A stretch of 64,000 nt of DNA from Bog-473 sp963701955 (GTDB lineage: Bacteria; Actinomycetota; Acidimicrobiia; Acidimicrobiales; RAAP-2): positions 1,116,001-1,180,000 of the forward strand of contig OY969694.1 in NCBI GenBank assembly GCA_963701955.1. Reading direction: 5' to 3'. Positions 7,860-17,016 of this stretch are shown here, in pieces. Numbering within the stretch: the stretch's first letter is position 1; each line of letters opens with the position of its first letter. The notes under the pieces were generated by a model that ran no database searches, had not been told where the DNA came from, and saw only the letters and a program-made list of their open reading frames with translations. The position numbers were made by a program, and so were the translations under genes.

Positions 7860-8834
7860 ATGGGTGATGTGGCCCGCGTCCTGATCACGCGACCGCTCAT
7901 TGAGGGTGGGACGGATCCGCTCTGCGAGGCCGGACACGAAGTCGAGGTGCTCGACGACGACATGCCTCTGACCAGCGACGGGTTGCGCCGACTGGCACCC
8001 GAGTTCGACGGGATCGTCTGCCACCTCACCGACCGCATGGATGCCGCCATCCTGCGTGCGGGTCACTCCGGGCGTCTCCGGGTGGTCGCCAACGCCGCAG
8101 TGGGCTACGACAACATTGACGTTGCCGCTGCCAGCGCTCTGGGCGTCACGGTGTGCAACACCCCGGGAGTGCTGACCGAAACGACCGCCGACCTCGCATT
8201 CCTCTTGATTCTGGCAGCCACCCGGCAGGCCTCCGCAGCAGAGGCCGATCTTCGGGAGGGTCGGTGGGAGGGGTGGGGGTTCGGTACGCACCTGGCCCGG
8301 GACGTGCACGGCGCGACACTCGGCCTGGTCGGATTCGGCCGGATCGCTCAGGCGGTTGCCCAGCGCGCCAGGGGCTTCGACATGCACGTGCTCCACACGA
8401 CCCGGCGCGCCACCGGCGTGGACGGGTTCGTCCCAACCCTTTCCGAGCTCCTGCGCCGATCCGACATCGTGAGCCTGCACGTCCCCTTGTCGGAAGCAAC
8501 CCGGCACCTTCTGGGTCGCGGCGAGTTGGCCATGATGAAGCCGACGTCCGTCCTGGTCAACACTTCCCGGGGTGCCGTGGTCGACGAGGACGCCCTGGCC
8601 GACGCCTTGGAGGCCGGCACCATCTTCGCGGCGGGCCTCGATGTGTACGACGGCGAGCCGGCGATCAACCCCCGCCTGCTCGCCGCTCCAAGGACGACCC
8701 TGCTCCCCCATATCGGCAGCGCCACCGTGGAGACCCGTACACGCATGGCCCGGTTGGCCAGCCAGGGTGTCTGCGACGTGTTGGCCGGTCGGACACCGCC
8801 CAACGTGGTGCGATTGACAAGCGCGGACGGCTGA
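7860..8834 (+). CDS. D-2-hydroxyacid dehydrogenase (glyoxylate/hydroxypyruvate reductase type)
   Basis: A 324-residue NAD(P)-dependent D-2-hydroxyacid dehydrogenase. The Rossmann nucleotide motif is LGLVGFGRIAQAV. The catalytic Arg lies in NTSRGAVVDEDAL, the Glu in the GLDVYDGEP segment, and the His in LLPHIGSAT, the usual triad. The substrate-loop VVANAAVGYDNID near residue 80 is also typical. The frame is open upstream to 7614, but that extension runs antisense into the transporter gene, and the ATG at 7860 gives the normal family length. Likely reaction: reduction of glyoxylate, hydroxypyruvate or another 2-oxoacid; exact substrate unresolved. A strong hairpin follows the gene. Confidence 0.9.
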   Translation: MGDVARVLITRPLIEGGTDPLCEAGHEVEVLDDDMPLTSDGLRRLAPEFDGIVCHLTDRMDAAILRAGHSGRLRVVANAAVGYDNIDVAAASALGVTVCNTPGVLTETTADLAFLLILAATRQASAAEADLREGRWEGWGFGTHLARDVHGATLGLVGFGRIAQAVAQRARGFDMHVLHTTRRATGVDGFVPTLSELLRRSDIVSLHVPLSEATRHLLGRGELAMMKPTSVLVNTSRGAVVDEDALADALEAGTIFAAGLDVYDGEPAINPRLLAAPRTTLLPHIGSATVETRTRMARLASQGVCDVLAGRTPPNVVRLTSADG

Positions 8835-8865
8835 AGGGCTGCTTCCCCAGCGGGTATGGCCCTCC

Positions 8866-8887
8866 CGTATGCGACCTCTCGCATACG
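8866..8887 (+). terminator. Hairpin downstream of hydroxyacid dehydrogenase
   Basis: CGTATGCGA (8866-8874) and TCGCATACG (8879-8887) form a perfect 9-bp stem with a CCTC loop, 31 bp after the dehydrogenase stop. There is no long T tract after it, which is common for actinobacterial terminators. It could also be an operator for the downstream gene. Confidence 0.6.
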
Positions 8888-8989
8888 ACCACTCTCAACA
8901 AACGAGCAACCCCTATGACCAGAAGGGACGACTCGGCTACCATCGATCCCTAGGCGGAGTGGCGACTCCAATGTCGGATGGAGGTGACC

Positions 8990-11987
8990 GTGCGCGCGGT
9001 CAAGGCAATCATCCTGGCCGTCCTGACGGCGGCCTCGACCCTCGGTGTGTACTCACTGACAGGTGACCTCGGCGCCGGAGCACCGGCCTCGGCCGTCACA
9101 CCCCAGTGGGTGACGACGGACAGCTCGGCTCCGTTGACCAACGTTCGAGCGGTCTCGTGCGCTCCGAGCTCATCGGCCGGCTCCACGACGTGCGTCGCCG
9201 TGGGTGACGACGGGAGTCAGATTGCATCCATCATTGAGTCGAACGACGGCGGGGCGACCTGGTCTCCCTCGACGCCTCCCACCGGTGTCACCTCACTTTC
9301 GGCGATCTCCTGCCCGTCAGCTTCGATCTGCTACGCCGGCGGCGGCTCGGGAATCATGAAGTCGACGGACGGTGGCTCGAGCTGGACCGTGCAGGACGCT
9401 GGATTCCCGACTCAGTCGATCTCTTGCTTCACGATCGACGAGTGCACGGCCGTCGGTGGTGTGGCCATCGTGCATACGTCTGACGGGAGCACGTGGGTCT
9501 CACAAACTCCGCCGAACAATACAGACGTCACTCATCGGACGTTGCGTGCCCCAATGCCATCACATGCTGTTGCGTCGGAGAGGTCGCGAAGCAAGCCATC
9601 GATCTATTGGTGAGACACAAAGCAGCATTGGACGATTCTCGACCAGCCGTCTAGTGACCTCGATTCAGTTCGATCTCGTGCTACAGCGGAACAGTCATGC
9701 ACGTCGCTATGGCAGTCGCCAAGCGGTGGCGGTGCAACGACCTCCTAGCACCACCGATGGTCTGTACGACTTGGTGCGCATACTAGATCCCATTCCGGTT
9801 GGCAAGCGGCTAGATCATGTCGTCTTGTCCGATCGAAACCACGTGTATTGCAGTCGGCACGAACCTCAACTCCACGCCATACGTCGTCGGCACCTCGAAC
9901 AGCGGTTCGACTTGGTCTCCCCAGACGGCCCCGTCCAATGCGGTCGACCTCACCGGCATCTCCTGCTCGAACGCCACCGACTGCGTGGCCGTGGGCGACA
10001 GCGGCAACACCGGCGCTGGTGCCACGGTCATGACGACCACTACGGGTGGACTGTCCTGGACGTCGCAGAGTCCGCCCGTGGGTGCGAGTCGGATCAACTC
10101 GGTGTCGTGCCCGAGCACCGCCGATTGCTTCGCAGCCGGCGTCGACACGATCCTGGCCTCGTTCGATGCGGGGTACACGTGGACGGCCGAGTCCCTGCCG
10201 CCGGGAGTGAGCGGCCTCAACGCAGTCTCCTGCCCCAGTACGTCGGACTGCACCGCGGTCGGATTCGGCATCTTCGGTAACCCGAGCATCGTCGGAACGA
10301 CGAACGGCGGAGCCACCTGGACGCCAGAGGCCGTGCCGAGCGGGGTCGGCATCCTCACGGGAATCTCGTGCGTCACGACGTCGACCTGCCAGGCGGTGAG
10401 CGACTTCGGCAGCACCTCACCGAGCATTCTCGTCACGACAAGCGGCGGATCCGTCTGGAATCTTGAGGCCATCCCCGCCGTCGTGGCGAACTTCACGGGG
10501 ATCTCGTGCGCCGACAGCGAGAACTGCACGGCCGTGGGTGTCTCTTCGGGTGGCCCCGGAGCGGCCATCCTCCACACCATCAACGGGGCGCGACCTGGAA
10601 TCCCCAGGCGGCCCCATCCGGCGTATCGATCAGTGGCATCTCGTGCGCGACCACGACGACCTGCACGGCCGTGGGTACCCACGTCGTGACGACGACCGAT
10701 GGTGGTGCCACCTGGCACGACCAGGGGTCGCCGACCGGCTCGGCCGTCGGGTCGGTGCAATGCATCAGCACGTCGTCGTGCACCGCTGTCGCTTCCTCGG
10801 ACGTTCTCACCACCTCGGATGGAGGAACGACATGGACGACGCAGGCATCGTTCGCCGGAGCAGCTCTCCTCAGCGTGTCATGCGCCAGTTCTGCCAATTG
10901 CATCGCTTCGGGCACAGGATCGAACGGTGGAGCGATGATCGCCACCTATTCCGCGCCACCCGACGTCGTCAGCAGCAGTCTGCCTCTCGGGACCGTCGGG
11001 CTGCCCTACCGGGTCGCACTCGTCGGATCGAACGGTCTCGCTCCCTACACCTGGTCCGTGACGGCCGGCCGACTTCCACCCGGACTCCAACTCGCTCCGG
11101 ACGGCACGATGAGCGGGATCCCCACGGTCCCAGGGCGCTACCAGTCCACCTTCACCGTCACCGACTCGAACCACCTGAGCAACAGCGCCACCCTCTCGGT
11201 CACCATCGGACCGATCGCCGCTCCGGGCTACTGGGAGGTGGCCAGTGACGGTGGGATCTTCAACTACGGCGGAGCCCGGTTCTTCGGATCGACAGGGAGT
11301 CTCCACCTGAACGCTCCGATCGTGACCATGGCCGCCACGCCCGACGGCGGGGGCTACTGGCTGGTGGGATCGGATGGCGGGATCTTCGCCTTCGGCGACG
11401 CAGTGTTCTACGGCTCGACGGGCAACACCCGACTCAAGGCGCCGATCGTCGCCATGTCCCCGACTCCTGATGGATCCGGGTACTGGCTGGTGGCGTCCGA
11501 CGGGGGCGTCTTCGCTTTCGGCGACGCTGGCTTCTATGGGTCGACGGGCAGCACCCGACTGGACAAGCCCATCGTCGGCCTGGCGTCGACCACCGACGGC
11601 AGGGGCTACTGGCTCGTCGCGTCCGACGGTGGCATCTTCGCCTTTGGCGACGCCGTGTTCCACGGGTCGACCGGCGGCCTGCCGTTGCAAAGGCCCGTCG
11701 TGGGGATGACCGCGGCCCCTGGCGGAGCGGGATACTGGCTGGTCGCCTCCGATGGCGGCATCTTCAGCTTCGGCGACGTGGGGTACTACGGGTCGACCGG
11801 TGGCGAGCCGCTCAACGCACCAGTGACGGGAATCGACCACACCGCGGACGGAGGGGGCTACTGGATGGTGGCCCGGGACGGGGGGATCTTCAGCTTCGGG
11901 GACGCCCCGTTCTTCGGCTCCGCGGGCGATCTTCCGCTGAACCGGCCCGTGGTCGGAATGGTGGCCCTCCGATCAGTCGCTTCTTGA
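8990..11987 (+). pseudogene. Broken secreted repeat protein: sialidase/PSII-stability-factor-like repeats, Ig-like domain, GYW repeats
   Basis: One gene read in several frames. Frame A (8990-9613) starts with a GTG after GGAGG and encodes a signal peptide (KAIILAVLTAASTL) and repeats of the type TGVTSLSAISCPSAS..C, each with a cysteine pair and a DGGxxW turn. At 9530-9815 the repeat pattern is still recognisable (VACPNAITC, STTDG then TTW) but scattered over three frames with stops, so several indels have accumulated. Frame B (9817-10689) resumes clean repeats. A G run at 10585-10588 appears one G short, after which frame C (to 11987) continues with more repeats, a He_PIG/Ig-like domain (LPLGTVGLPYRVALVGSNG) and six 42-residue GYWLVASDGG units. 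Intact, it would be a cell-surface or secreted protein of about 1000 residues. No function is known. Decay is favoured over sequencing error because the damage clusters at 9530-9815. Confidence 0.75.
11226..11981 (+). repeat. Six tandem 126-bp (42-residue) coding repeats
   Basis: Six units begin at GYW (11226) and repeat every 42 residues, with consensus GYWLVASDGGIFAFGDA followed by xFYGSTG and a less conserved L-x-x-P-I-V-x-M tail. Units 2-5 are the most alike; unit 1 (GYWEVASDGGIFNYGGA) and unit 6 (GYWMVARDGG, ending in LRSVAS) are more diverged. Such units are frequent at the C-terminus of secreted actinobacterial proteins and probably build a beta-propeller-like or surface-binding module; that role is inferred. 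Confidence 0.88.
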
Positions 11988-11999
11988 CGGGCAGAACGT

Positions 12000-12512
12000 T
12001 CAGGACGCCGACGAGCGCGCCAGGGTGCGCTCCAAGATGCCCAGCGTGGCCCGCAGGCCGGTCTCCGAGATGACCGGGAAGATCCCGAGGTCCTTCATGT
12101 CCTGTTGGGCACCCGACCAGTCGTAATACGAGGTGACCAGGGTGCCCTCCTCCACCGGCTCGAGCGTGTAGCCGTAGACGTGGCCGAGGGAGGGTCCCTG
12201 ACTCGCCACCGTCCATGCCACCTCTCGGTCGCGGTCGAATGCCGTGATCGTCACGGTGACGTCATAGCGGCCGATCGGATAATCGTTGAGCGCCTGGCGG
12301 TCCATGTGCACGACGAACTGGTCGCCCGTCTGGGCCGCGGGGTCGCCGGTGGCGTCCATCAACATGCCCGATGCGTCAATGGTCACGTGGCCCTGGGGGT
12401 CACACAGAATGGCGAACACCTGCGTCGGTTCAGCGGGAATGGTGCGCTGCGCTTCAATGCGCTCCTCTCCACCGTCGGCAGATGCATCCGTCTCGCTGGG
12501 CTCGTCGCTCAT
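12000..12512 (-). CDS. SRPBCC family protein (START/Bet v1-like)
   Basis: A 170-residue protein with an acidic 20-residue N-terminus followed by a helix-grip fold: EAQRTIPAEPTQVFAILCDPQGH is the typical first strand plus helix of SRPBCC proteins, and GHVYGYTLEPVEEGTLVTSYYDW is the late strand pair. The C-terminal amphipathic helix is FPVISETGLRATLGILERTL. These proteins bind hydrophobic ligands or act as aromatase/cyclase-like or dehydration enzymes. Its start overlaps the MFS gene stop by 4 bp (ATGA), so it is co-translated with the exporter and the MarR regulator, hinting at a role in handling the same lipophilic compound. Confidence 0.85.
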   Translation of the reverse strand: MSDEPSETDASADGGEERIEAQRTIPAEPTQVFAILCDPQGHVTIDASGMLMDATGDPAAQTGDQFVVHMDRQALNDYPIGRYDVTVTITAFDRDREVAWTVASQGPSLGHVYGYTLEPVEEGTLVTSYYDWSGAQQDMKDLGIFPVISETGLRATLGILERTLARSSAS

Positions 12513-14305
12513 GTCTCTAGTGTGTCACTCCCCACGCCGGCCCCGACCGGAACGGGGTCGGACTCTGTGGCAGGTCCCTCGTCGGGCTCCTCCCGAGGAC
12601 CCCGGGCGGACGAGGCGATGGCCGACATAAAGGCCAATGCCGCCGAGACTCCAAAAACGATCGTCAGTCCGTGTTCAAAGGGCCCCGAGATGAGCTCGGG
12701 GAAGAACGTGCGTCCGGTCAGCACGTGCTGGGCCGCCGCCGGGAGCGAGCCCAGAGCGTGGGCGCCCGCCAAGAGTTGCTGCACCGGGTTCATCCCGAGG
12801 ACGGCGGCGAACAGGGATGCCACCGGTGGGAGCGAGGCCACGTGCTGGGCCACGGCGTGTGACACGCCTTGGTGCTCCAGGCCGTGCCTCAGCGCGGGTG
12901 GGAGGCTTCCGGCCAGACCGGCGATCATCAACGAGAAGAACACCCCGATGGCCAGCGCCGTCCCTGAGTTCTGGAATGTGGATCGCATGCCCGACGCCAT
13001 CCCGCGCTGATGCGCAGGCACGCTGCTCATGACGGCGGAGGTGTTGGGTGCACTGAACATTCCTATGCCGGCGCCGTTGAGACCGATGATCACGGCGAAT
13101 TCTGCATAGTTGAAGTCGGCCGGGAGGGTCAGGAGAAGAAGGAAGCTCGTTCCGTACACCAACATTCCCGCCGTGGCTAGTCCCCGAGCCCCGAAACGAT
13201 CCGACAGGTAGCCCGAGAGAGGACCAGCCACCAGGAATCCGGTGGTGAGCGGGAGCAAGAAGACTCCGGCCCAAAGAGGAGTGTCGGAGAAATTGTAGCC
13301 ATGCAACGGCAGCCAGATGCCCTGGAGCCAGATCACGAGCATGAACTGCAGTCCCCCCTGGCCGAGTCGCGCCGCGAAGCTGGCCACGTTTCCCGCCGTG
13401 AAGGCCCTGATGCGGAACAGCGTGAGGTCGAACATTGGATCCACCACCCGGTGCTCGATCGCCACGAACGCCGCCAGGAGGGCGAACCCGCCGGCGAAGA
13501 GCGCCACCACCTCGGGGTTGGACCAGCCCATGGCTTGGCCGTGGTATGGCTGGATCCCGATCGTGATGGCCACAAGGAGCGCGCCGAGTCCGACGGCGAA
13601 CGATGCATTGCCCCACCAGTCCATCCGACCACCCGTGGGCTGGCTCCTCTCGCGCAGGCGGTGATAGGACCACCAGGTTCCGTAGATGCCGACCGGGACG
13701 TTGATCCAGAACACGGCACGCCAGTCCCACACGGCGAGCAGTCCACCGGCCACAAGTCCGATGAACTGGCCCGACATCCCGGCCACTTGGTTGACCCCCA
13801 GTGCGAAGCCCCGCTCGTCGGCCGGGAATGCGTCGGTCAGGATCGCCGTCGAGTTGGCCATGAGCATGGAGCCGCCGATGGCCTGGAGGAACCGCCACCC
13901 GATCAGCCACATCGCCGCCGCAGAACCGATCAGTGGGTCGAAGGACAGCAGGATCGAGGCGAACGTGAACACGGCGAAGCCTGCGTTGTAGATGCGCACA
14001 CGGCCGTACATGTCCCCGAGACGGCCCAGGCCGACGACGAAGACAGCCAGAACCAGCCGGTACCCCATGATCATCCACAGGAGATAGGTGATGTTGCCGG
14101 GGGCCAGCGGGTCGAGATGAATACCACGGAAGATGGCCGGCAGCGCGATGAGCACGATCGAACCATCGAGGGTCGCCATGAACGACGATGCCGTCGTGTT
14201 GGCCAGCACGACCCGCTTGTAGCTCCGGTCCGGAAGCGCCGAACGTTCCTCGGAGCTCGTGGATCTGCGATGGAGCGGATTGCGCCCGAGAACGCCGAGC
14301 GGCAT
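12509..14305 (-). CDS. MFS drug/solute exporter, DHA2 (EmrB/QacA) type
   Basis: A 598-residue transporter with about 14 hydrophobic helices, the DHA2 layout. Helix 1 carries ANTTASSFMATLDGSIVLIA, the motif C-like region appears as LGVNQVAGMSGQFIG, and the motif A-like loop as GRLGDMYGRVRIYN between helices 2 and 3. The C-terminus ends in a disordered Pro/Glu-rich tail. It would export a drug or lipophilic metabolite by proton antiport. It sits between MarR (1-bp overlap at 14305) and the SRPBCC gene (4-bp overlap), so the three form one operon, an arrangement typical of MarR-controlled efflux. Confidence 0.9.
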   Translation of the reverse strand: MPLGVLGRNPLHRRSTSSEERSALPDRSYKRVVLANTTASSFMATLDGSIVLIALPAIFRGIHLDPLAPGNITYLLWMIMGYRLVLAVFVVGLGRLGDMYGRVRIYNAGFAVFTFASILLSFDPLIGSAAAMWLIGWRFLQAIGGSMLMANSTAILTDAFPADERGFALGVNQVAGMSGQFIGLVAGGLLAVWDWRAVFWINVPVGIYGTWWSYHRLRERSQPTGGRMDWWGNASFAVGLGALLVAITIGIQPYHGQAMGWSNPEVVALFAGGFALLAAFVAIEHRVVDPMFDLTLFRIRAFTAGNVASFAARLGQGGLQFMLVIWLQGIWLPLHGYNFSDTPLWAGVFLLPLTTGFLVAGPLSGYLSDRFGARGLATAGMLVYGTSFLLLLTLPADFNYAEFAVIIGLNGAGIGMFSAPNTSAVMSSVPAHQRGMASGMRSTFQNSGTALAIGVFFSLMIAGLAGSLPPALRHGLEHQGVSHAVAQHVASLPPVASLFAAVLGMNPVQQLLAGAHALGSLPAAAQHVLTGRTFFPELISGPFEHGLTIVFGVSAALAFMSAIASSARGPREEPDEGPATESDPVPVGAGVGSDTLET

Positions 14306-14763
14306 CAGATGCTGTGGGCCAACCGCTCGATGAGCGGGGCCGCCGCCATCAGCTGCTCGAGCTCGGACTGACTGAAGCCGTCGGCCAGCGCCCTCGACAC
14401 GAGCTCACTGCGTGCCCGTCGATGGCGTCGCAGAAGTCCCTGGCCCTCGGTGGTAAGGGAGATGATCGCTCGCCGGCCGTCCTCGGGATCAGGGTGACGC
14501 CGGATCAGCCCACGGGTTTCGAGCGACGCCACGGTTGCCCCCACCGACTGCGGGCTGATGCGCTCCAGCTTGGCCAACTCCGACGCCGAGGCCGGCCCGA
14601 CGCGGTCGAGGCGGGCCAGAGCCGAGATCTCCGACGACGTGATGTCTCGCTCGACCGCCGGCAACTGTCGCAGCCGCTGCACGAGCAGCCGGACGCTCAC
14701 CTGGATCGCCCCAGCAATCTCGTCGACCGGCGGTCCCCCCCGTGTCACCTTTTCTCGGATCAT
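14305..14763 (-). CDS. MarR family transcriptional regulator
   Basis: A 152-residue winged-helix regulator. The DNA-binding region runs from SSEISALARLDRVGPASASELA through ISPQSVGATVASLETRGLIRR, with the wing DPEDGRRAIISLTTEGQGLL carrying the diagnostic D-x-R motif. Flanking helices form the dimer interface. It leads the exporter/SRPBCC operon and probably represses it from the inverted repeats immediately upstream (14765-14798), released by a small phenolic or lipophilic ligand; ligand and site are inferred. Confidence 0.9.
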   Translation of the reverse strand: MIREKVTRGGPPVDEIAGAIQVSVRLLVQRLRQLPAVERDITSSEISALARLDRVGPASASELAKLERISPQSVGATVASLETRGLIRRHPDPEDGRRAIISLTTEGQGLLRRHRRARSELVSRALADGFSQSELEQLMAAAPLIERLAHSI

Positions 14764-14764
14764 G

Positions 14765-14798
14765 TAGTAAGTCTAGACTAATAAGTTCAGCCTTACTA
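14765..14798 (-). promoter_or_regulatory. Candidate MarR operator/promoter region
   Basis: Directly upstream of the MarR start lie a perfect 10-bp palindrome AGTCTAGACT (14770-14779) and a wider inverted repeat TAGTAAG (14765-14771) / CTTACTA (14792-14798). This AT-rich patch stands out from the GC-rich surroundings. Position and symmetry suit autoregulation by the MarR protein. It is an inference without experimental support. Confidence 0.5.
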
Positions 14799-14852
14799 AT
14801 TACTCTCCGGCGACCTCCCACCGGGCCGGTGTGCCTGGGGGATGACGCGATG

Positions 14853-15500
14853 TCATGGGGAACGAGGATCGCCGTCGACGAGCGTCGGGTCCAGTTCCAG
14901 GAGGTCAAGCGTCGTGACTCCGGATCGCAGCGCCTCGAACATGGCCATCTCCCCGGCAGCCCGCGCCTGTGCCGCGTCCCGCACTGCTCCGACCTCGGCG
15001 GCCGCCACGAAGACGACCCCGTCCACATCCCCGACGACCCAGTCGCCCTCTTCCACCGACACGCCGCCGACAGTCACCGGACGGCCCACGGCTCCGGCCT
15101 TGTCCTTGGTGGCGCCCGCCAGAGCGACCACGGTGGCGAACACGGCGAACCGGTGCACCTCGAGCGCTGCCACATCGCGCACCCCGCCGTCGATCACGAG
15201 CCCGGCCAGTCCGGTCGCTTCCGCTGCGGTCGTCAGGACCTCGCCCCAGTAGCCACGCTCGGCCAGGCCCCCGACGTCGGCCACGAGAGCGCTCCCACGC
15301 GGTGCCCTCGTGACGGCGACGTGCAACGCCAGGTTGTCGCCCGGCGTGCACCGGACCGGGCAGGCCGGGGCGCAGACCGTCGCACCGGCCCAGATCGGAC
15401 GCAGTCTCGGGTGGGCGACCCGGGCTCCCGACTCACCCAGGGTGGCGGTGCCTAATCGGGACAGCGCTCCCGCAAGATCGTCGTCGAGGTCGGGGCTCAT
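14853..15500 (-). CDS. RraA/HMG-aldolase-like family protein
   Basis: A 215-residue protein of the RraA-like superfamily, which includes 4-hydroxy-4-methyl-2-oxoglutarate/oxaloacetate aldolases and RNase E inhibitors. The diagnostic GLVIDGGVRDVAALE loop (Gly-Gly-x-Arg-Asp metal/phosphate-binding segment) is present, preceded by TPGDNLALHVAV and followed by GVSVEEGDWVVGDVDGVV, where the second D is a ligand in the aldolase members. Length (about 210) is normal. It lies between the MarR operon and a divergent aldehyde dehydrogenase and might act in the cleavage of a C4-C6 oxoacid. Aldolase activity is inferred. Confidence 0.82.
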   Translation of the reverse strand: MSPDLDDDLAGALSRLGTATLGESGARVAHPRLRPIWAGATVCAPACPVRCTPGDNLALHVAVTRAPRGSALVADVGGLAERGYWGEVLTTAAEATGLAGLVIDGGVRDVAALEVHRFAVFATVVALAGATKDKAGAVGRPVTVGGVSVEEGDWVVGDVDGVVFVAAAEVGAVRDAAQARAAGEMAMFEALRSGVTTLDLLELDPTLVDGDPRSP

Positions 15501-15587
15501 AGGAAGGTCACGAGGGCGACACTAGCCATCCTTCGGTCCCGAACTGCCGCCGATAGGGTGGCATCACCGGCTTCGAAGGAGGACGCC

Positions 15588-17006
15588 ATGCTCGTGCGCG
15601 ACAGCATCTACATCGACGGGTCCTGGATCCCGTCCACAGGGGCGGGGACCCTGGAGGTCGTCGACTCGGCCACCGAAGAAGTGTTCGCCACCATCCCCGA
15701 GGGAAACGCCGAGGACGTCGACCGAGCGGTTGCCGCAGCCGCTGCCGCGTTCCCGAACTGGGCGGCCACTGCGCGCGACGAGCGGAACAAGCTGCTGCGA
15801 CGCATCGGCGAGGCGCTCGAAGCGCGCACCGACGAGCTGGCCCAGATCATCTCTCACGAGGTCGGTATGCCGATGACCTTCTCGGGAGGGATCCAGGTCG
15901 GGCTCGCTGTCCGCGCCTGGACCGAGGCCGCAGATGCCATGGGGACGACCCAGTGGGAGGAGGAGGTCGGGAACTCCCTGGTGGTGCGCGAGCCCGTGGG
16001 GGTCGTCGGAGCCATCACCCCGTGGAACTATCCGCTGTACCAGGCGGTGCTCAAAGTGGCCCCGGCTCTGGCGGCCGGCTGCACGGTGGTGCTCAAGCCC
16101 AGTGAGGTGGCACCGGTCAACGCCTTTGTCCTGGCCGAGGTGATTGACGAGATCGGGCTTCCGCCCGGGGTGTTCAACCTGGTGAGCGGGATCGGCCCCG
16201 TTGTCGGCGAGGCCATCGCATCACATCGCGACGTTGACATGGTGTCGTTCACCGGCTCCACGAGGGCCGGGCGACGGGTGATGGAGCTTGCCGCAACGAG
16301 CCTCAAGCGGGTCGCGCTCGAGCTCGGCGGTAAGTCGGCCAACATCCTGCTCGACGATGCCGACTTCGCCAAGGCAGTACCTGCAGGCCTCTTCGGGTGC
16401 TACCTCAATTCCGGACAGACGTGTTCTGCCCTCACGCGGTTGCTCGTGCCGCGAGACAAGCTGGCCGATGTCGAGGCACTCACTCTGGACGCGATGGACA
16501 AATTCACTCCCGGAGACCCATTCGCGGAAGGCACGCTCATCGGACCGCTCGTCTCAGACGTCCAACGTGAACGAGTCCGCCGATACATCGCGACGGGAGT
16601 TCAGGAAGGTGCCCGTCTGCTGGTCGGTGGGGCCGAGCCGCCGGACGGTCTCGACCGGGGTTTCTACGTCCAGCCCACCGTCTTCTCCGATGTCACCCCC
16701 GACATGACGATCGCCCAAGAGGAGATCTTCGGCCCCGTGCTCGTGATCATCCCCTACGACACCGAGGACGAGGCCGTCGAGATCGCAAACGGCACACCCT
16801 ACGGACTGTCGGGTGCCGTCTCGAGCACCGATCCGCGACGGGCCGAGGCGGTGGCCCGGCGCCTGCGAACCGGACAGGTCGACATCAATGGCGGACGTTT
16901 CAACCCCGTGGCGCCCTTCGGTGGGTACAAGCAATCGGGATTCGGGCGTGAGCGGGGACGTTTCGGGCTCGAGGAATTCCTCGAGACGAAGGCGCTGCAG
17001 CGCTGA
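15588..17006 (+). CDS. NAD(P)-dependent aldehyde dehydrogenase
   Basis: A 472-residue aldehyde dehydrogenase superfamily enzyme oxidising an aldehyde to a carboxylate. The catalytic Cys is in NSGQTCSALTR near residue 280, the general base Glu in ALELGGKSANILLDD, and the cofactor-binding Asn in ITPWNYPLYQ. The nucleotide-binding FTGSTRAGRR and the C-terminal PFGGYKQSGFGRERG are also present. The ATG at 15588 was chosen over the GTG at 15558 because AAGGAGG lies 6 bp upstream of it. It ends 10 bp from the convergent methyltransferase gene. Substrate range is unknown. Confidence 0.93.
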   Translation: MLVRDSIYIDGSWIPSTGAGTLEVVDSATEEVFATIPEGNAEDVDRAVAAAAAAFPNWAATARDERNKLLRRIGEALEARTDELAQIISHEVGMPMTFSGGIQVGLAVRAWTEAADAMGTTQWEEEVGNSLVVREPVGVVGAITPWNYPLYQAVLKVAPALAAGCTVVLKPSEVAPVNAFVLAEVIDEIGLPPGVFNLVSGIGPVVGEAIASHRDVDMVSFTGSTRAGRRVMELAATSLKRVALELGGKSANILLDDADFAKAVPAGLFGCYLNSGQTCSALTRLLVPRDKLADVEALTLDAMDKFTPGDPFAEGTLIGPLVSDVQRERVRRYIATGVQEGARLLVGGAEPPDGLDRGFYVQPTVFSDVTPDMTIAQEEIFGPVLVIIPYDTEDEAVEIANGTPYGLSGAVSSTDPRRAEAVARRLRTGQVDINGGRFNPVAPFGGYKQSGFGRERGRFGLEEFLETKALQR

Positions 17007-17016
17007 CCGTCTCCGA

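Noticed and set aside
8990..11987. Repeats as a CRISPR array
   Set aside because: The repeats are in-frame coding units of 126 bp without unique spacers of constant size.
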